NCBI RefSeq assembly: GCF_030936135.1
Contig: NC_082606.1
Coordinates: 8,550,755-8,614,754 of the forward strand
DNA: 64,000 bases
Source of the DNA: Gavia stellata
Lineage: Eukaryota; Chordata; Aves; Gaviiformes; Gaviidae
Reading direction: 5' to 3'
The first letter of the stretch is position 1, and each line of letters begins with the position of its first letter. Below are positions 60,385 to 64,000 of this stretch, piece by piece. The notes below the pieces were generated by a model. The model made no database searches. It saw nothing but the letters and a program-made list of their open reading frames with translations, and was not told where the DNA came from. The position numbers and the translations under genes were made by a program.

Positions 60385-63300
60385 GTGACACTAGGTTAGA
60401 AGACAACAGTTTTTCTATACCTGAGACTCATTTGGAATATACTTTGAATAGCTGTGCATGATGGGAGAAATTTTCAAAAACACAGAAATTGCTTAGGAGT
60501 CTGCACCCTGGTGGAAAAGACAGTCAACAACCAGAATTTAGGGGATCTTGTCCAACCATGAGCCATGCTAATATGCACTAGTCCAAAACCCTACTACCTG
60601 TTCTTAACTGAGCACATAAATCTTAGTCCTCTCACCAATGCTACAGCAAGCCAATTCTAGAAATAGCATCTTTTCAGCACAGAAAGCTGCAGCAGCTACA
60701 GGGAAGTGAAGTTAATTCCACGCTAACTTTTATTACTGTACCTATTTAAAGCTCCAATTCACAGCAGACAGATACAGCAAAAATGGTTAATGTCGACTGC
60801 TTACCAAGCCAGGTGCTTCTTTCCTCACCACTTCCCAGTTCCTCCCCAAGCCCCCTCTAGTAAGAGGCACAGTAGAAAGGGTATGTATTCACTTCCTTGT
60901 TCACTAATGCTATTGAGATAAAAGCTCCGAATTATGATCTGCACCAGTTACTGCGAGAGAAGGAGTACATGCTGTAGTCTTAGGAGGGATCAGGTAACTG
61001 AAAAATAATCAACTCTAACAACTGGCAGCTCATTTCCACTTAATACATGTTTATCTTGAACCTGTTAAAATAATCTGAACATAAAGTGGTATATGTTAAT
61101 TTTCACCAGCCTCTGGCCTTTAAAATATCGGATGTCTATATTCAACACTTTTGGGAGACAGACAACAAATACATTAAAGGAATCAAGAGGACAGTAGTGA
61201 ATAAACTCAGTCTTATCATTCTAAGCAGTTTTGAACAAAAAATTGAGCAGCTTCTCATCAGCATTACATTCTAAGGAAAGAGGCAAGGCCTGTCTAGCAC
61301 TAGCTGCTCAAAAATATAAAGTTAACATGTCAGACCCTGAAAGAATTTTAAGTGCTACTAGATGAACAATTTATGACAATGCAAAATTCTACCCAGCTTT
61401 TTTTATAACAACACTTTCCCATCTGCCGGGGTCCAGTTTTACTGCCAAATCAGGAGTATGTAAGGCTAAAAACCTTTTCCAATTTTAGCTTTTGCTTGAT
61501 TTCCCTCCACAGATTGGCTGTCTCTAAATGGCACCCCCAGCCCTTTAAATCCAAGCTGAAAATCAAATACCTGTACAAGCATATCAGAAAATTTGCATTA
61601 CGTTAGAGATCCAATTACAGTAAAAGCTGAAATTTTGCCACCTTTGACAAAGACAGTCGAAAGAGGATTATTCCTATAGGTGTGTATACAGGTCCTCCAA
61701 GGGTTAGAGAAAGGTTTCTGAGCTACCTAAACCCAATCAAAATTTGCGTTTCACAGCAAAAATGTTGCTGCTTGCAGTTATTTTAACTGTAAGTCCCGTA
61801 TTTCAATTAAAACCAACTGATCAACATTCAGATTAGAATATATACCCCTGAAAGCACCTGCACCTTCAACTGTAACTGTATCAACTACAGTTATAACTAC
61901 ATATAGTTGTTTCTACATTGTCCTTATGCCCCCAACTCTCCTCTGTCTCCTGAATGAGCTTCATCTGATCATTCCAGATTGAATGAGGACAACTGCCTTT
62001 TATGGCAAACAGTTGGTAAAACAATATAATCTATTCCCAGGTGTCAGGATTTTGTACTCATTGAATACTCTCCCACTCCAAAAGCACAAAGTTCCACCAG
62101 AAGAATATCTGAAGCCCTGATAGAAAAGGAGGAAAAACCTTATATGATGTCATTTGGGTTTTTTTTTGGTAAAGGTTTTGTTAAAAAAAAAACCAAATAA
62201 CCACACACACAAACAAACCCCCCCAATCTCCATTCATACAAAATAGCCAAGTTAGTTTTATTAGCTACAAGAACTAAGCTACTAAACATTCATTTTTGTT
62301 AAAAAGATCTGTTACTTTAATTTCTTGCAATAATCAGAAAGAAACATTTTCCAGAACAGTATACACTAATTAAATTTACTGGTTCTTTAAATGCACTGTA
62401 TCTTTAGATAAACATCAACATTCAAAGCAATGAAGTATTTTGTGACATATCCTTAATAGAAACTGCTATTAAGTAGGCTACAAGACTAATCACATCACTT
62501 TGATGCCTGCTTATTAAAAATTCAGTTATTACCATATCTTCTTAAATTTTATTTTCTTTTATGATTATTATTATTATTCTCCTCCTTTCTTAAGTCTATC
62601 CTGTAGTACTTTTACACATATGCTGTAGGCCTCAATATTCTAAGAAGTTTTGTCCTTCAGTGTATTCTGTAATTTCAGCAGATGCATATGTAATCTTCAC
62701 ATGCCAATCTAGAGCAAAAAAATTTCTTCCATAACATTAACAGGCTAATGTAGCATTTCTAGCAATACGACCCTTTCCTCATATAGAAACACCATCATGC
62801 TTGCTTGCACACAGAGAAGTTGCATAGCTATCTTCCCAGCTGGCCTCTTTTCTGTCCCAATTAACTCAATAACTAGAAATGCCGTACATAAACAGCAGAA
62901 AGCTACACAATCATTAATCACACTTCTACTTACTAAAAATAGGACAGTTTTATACAGGAAGTCTGCTCAACTTCCCATTTTATCTGCAATGTAAGTAAAA
63001 TGCTCAAAACCTTCCCATCAACACGTATTTCTACTGCGAAAAAACCTACAGTATTCACATACTCTAAGCCAGAATTACTTCTCAGCTCACTCCAAGTGTT
63101 AGTCCTGAAGTACGGCCACCATAATACACATTCTTTAAAGCATACCTTATTTCATTTACAACTGATGTCAGTATTTTAATCTAAAATTAACTGGTGCAGA
63201 GCTAATTGATTTTTCATTCATGAAAGGAGAATAAACATAATTTCTTAAATGAATTAGGTGTGCTTTTCTAGTAGTATAAAAATCAAACCATTGGACAATG

Positions 63301-64000
63301 CACTTTTCCACATAACTAGATGAAAAAAATCAAAAGTTCAGTCTTCCTACCATCAAAATAACATCTCACTGAAACACTGAATTATCAGAAGTTACAGCTT
63401 GAATATTCACTGATCATTACATCAATTTTTAAAGACGTGTTTCTCCAAAAAGATTCTTTTGAAATGGGAAACCTCACTATGGAAATACTTGTTCTGCACT
63501 TCAAGGGAAATAAAAGCACAGAAGTGGTATTAATTGAATTTGTGTAAAAAAAGGGCAGTGGCTTTTACCAGTTCAAATATACTAAAAAAAAAAATCAATT
63601 TAACATTCTCTCTTTAAATACGTTTATCATGGTTAGAAATAGATGGTCGCCTAAGAAGCTGTAACCTACATTTTCTCATCCTCATATCAGTTTCACCATT
63701 GCATGGTGCTCTGTGTGGAAAGAGAGTTGTTAATGGTCCTACATTTTACAGTTACATAAAACTCCCTCCTCTCTAAATAGTTTCTTCTCATTTTAACTGG
63801 GAAACAGAAGTGTTAACACAGTAGCTTCCCAAATTGATTTTTAATATGAATGTACGCATATCCCCATACATTAAATATTTACAAATCATACCCTTCAATA
63901 TGCTTGAACATGCATGTCAAATGTAACATTTTTAGGCTTAAAAAATACATTTCTGTCCCCACAAATACACATGAAAATAATTAAGACTGTGCAATAATTC
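60385..64000 (-). other. RNF111: RNF111 upstream intron, distal part
   Basis: This is AT-rich non-coding sequence to the window end. It contains a T-run/A-run inverted repeat followed by an A/C-rich tract (62158-62226) and a (ATT)n-like stretch near 62563-62577. No exon is seen. Confidence 0.65.
62158..62226. repeat. Poly-T/poly-A inverted repeat with A/C-rich tail
   Basis: A GG-plus-T run at about 62158-62168 is complementary to an A-run-plus-CC ending near 62193, giving an AT-rich hairpin. CA/AAAC-rich sequence and a C run then follow. It is low-complexity sequence with no gene assignment. Confidence 0.6.

Overview
This is a vertebrate nuclear genomic window, almost certainly avian. It is AT-rich and intron-dominated, with compact GT-AG exons and CpG islands. 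It carries a CR1 LINE 3' end with the typical bird octamer tail (GATTCTGT repeats). No bacterial, plasmid, phage or CRISPR content is visible. The species cannot be fixed from the sequence alone.

Three protein-coding genes are present. Their order matches, in inverted orientation, the conserved RNF111-CCNB2-MYO1E block of human chromosome 15q22. (1) MYO1E, plus strand, last six coding exons (1387-13607). They encode the end of the TH1 tail, the proline-rich TH2 region and the C-terminal SH3 domain of the class I myosin. Earlier exons lie before base 1. (2) CCNB2, minus strand, complete (ATG at 21233, stop at 16316). Nine coding exons give a 401-residue cyclin B2 with a destruction box and two cyclin folds. 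It is driven by a CpG-island promoter with two NF-Y-type CCAAT boxes 31 bp apart. (3) RNF111 (Arkadia), minus strand, last twelve coding exons (53737 down to the stop at 25169). They give about 694 residues with three SUMO-interacting motifs, a His/Pro-rich middle, the NRG-TIER segment and a RING-H2 domain. The large 5' coding exon lies beyond base 64000.

Layout: 1-14.6 kb is the MYO1E 3' part, including a 6.5-kb intron with an orphan CpG island that contains a CTCF-like site. 14.6-16.1 kb is a convergent intergenic gap with a strong G-quadruplex/MAZ-like tract. 16.1-21.3 kb is CCNB2. 20.7-21.8 kb is its CpG island. 22.4-64 kb is RNF111, with an 8.8-kb intron, a 6.2-kb intron and a >10-kb upstream intron. 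The upstream intron holds a young CR1 and a possible solo LTR next to it.

MYO1E is an actin-based membrane motor, CCNB2 a mitotic CDK1 cyclin and RNF111 a SUMO-targeted ubiquitin ligase that amplifies TGF-beta/Nodal signalling. They are neighbours by conserved synteny and not a functional operon. I found no new multi-gene system. The best leads are regulatory or RNA-processing: a GC-AG intron of RNF111 that ends in a CAGCAG tandem acceptor, a 24-nt alternative acceptor next to the RING exon, a perfect four-unit heat-shock element in an RNF111 intron, and an orphan intronic CpG island with a CTCF-like motif in MYO1E.
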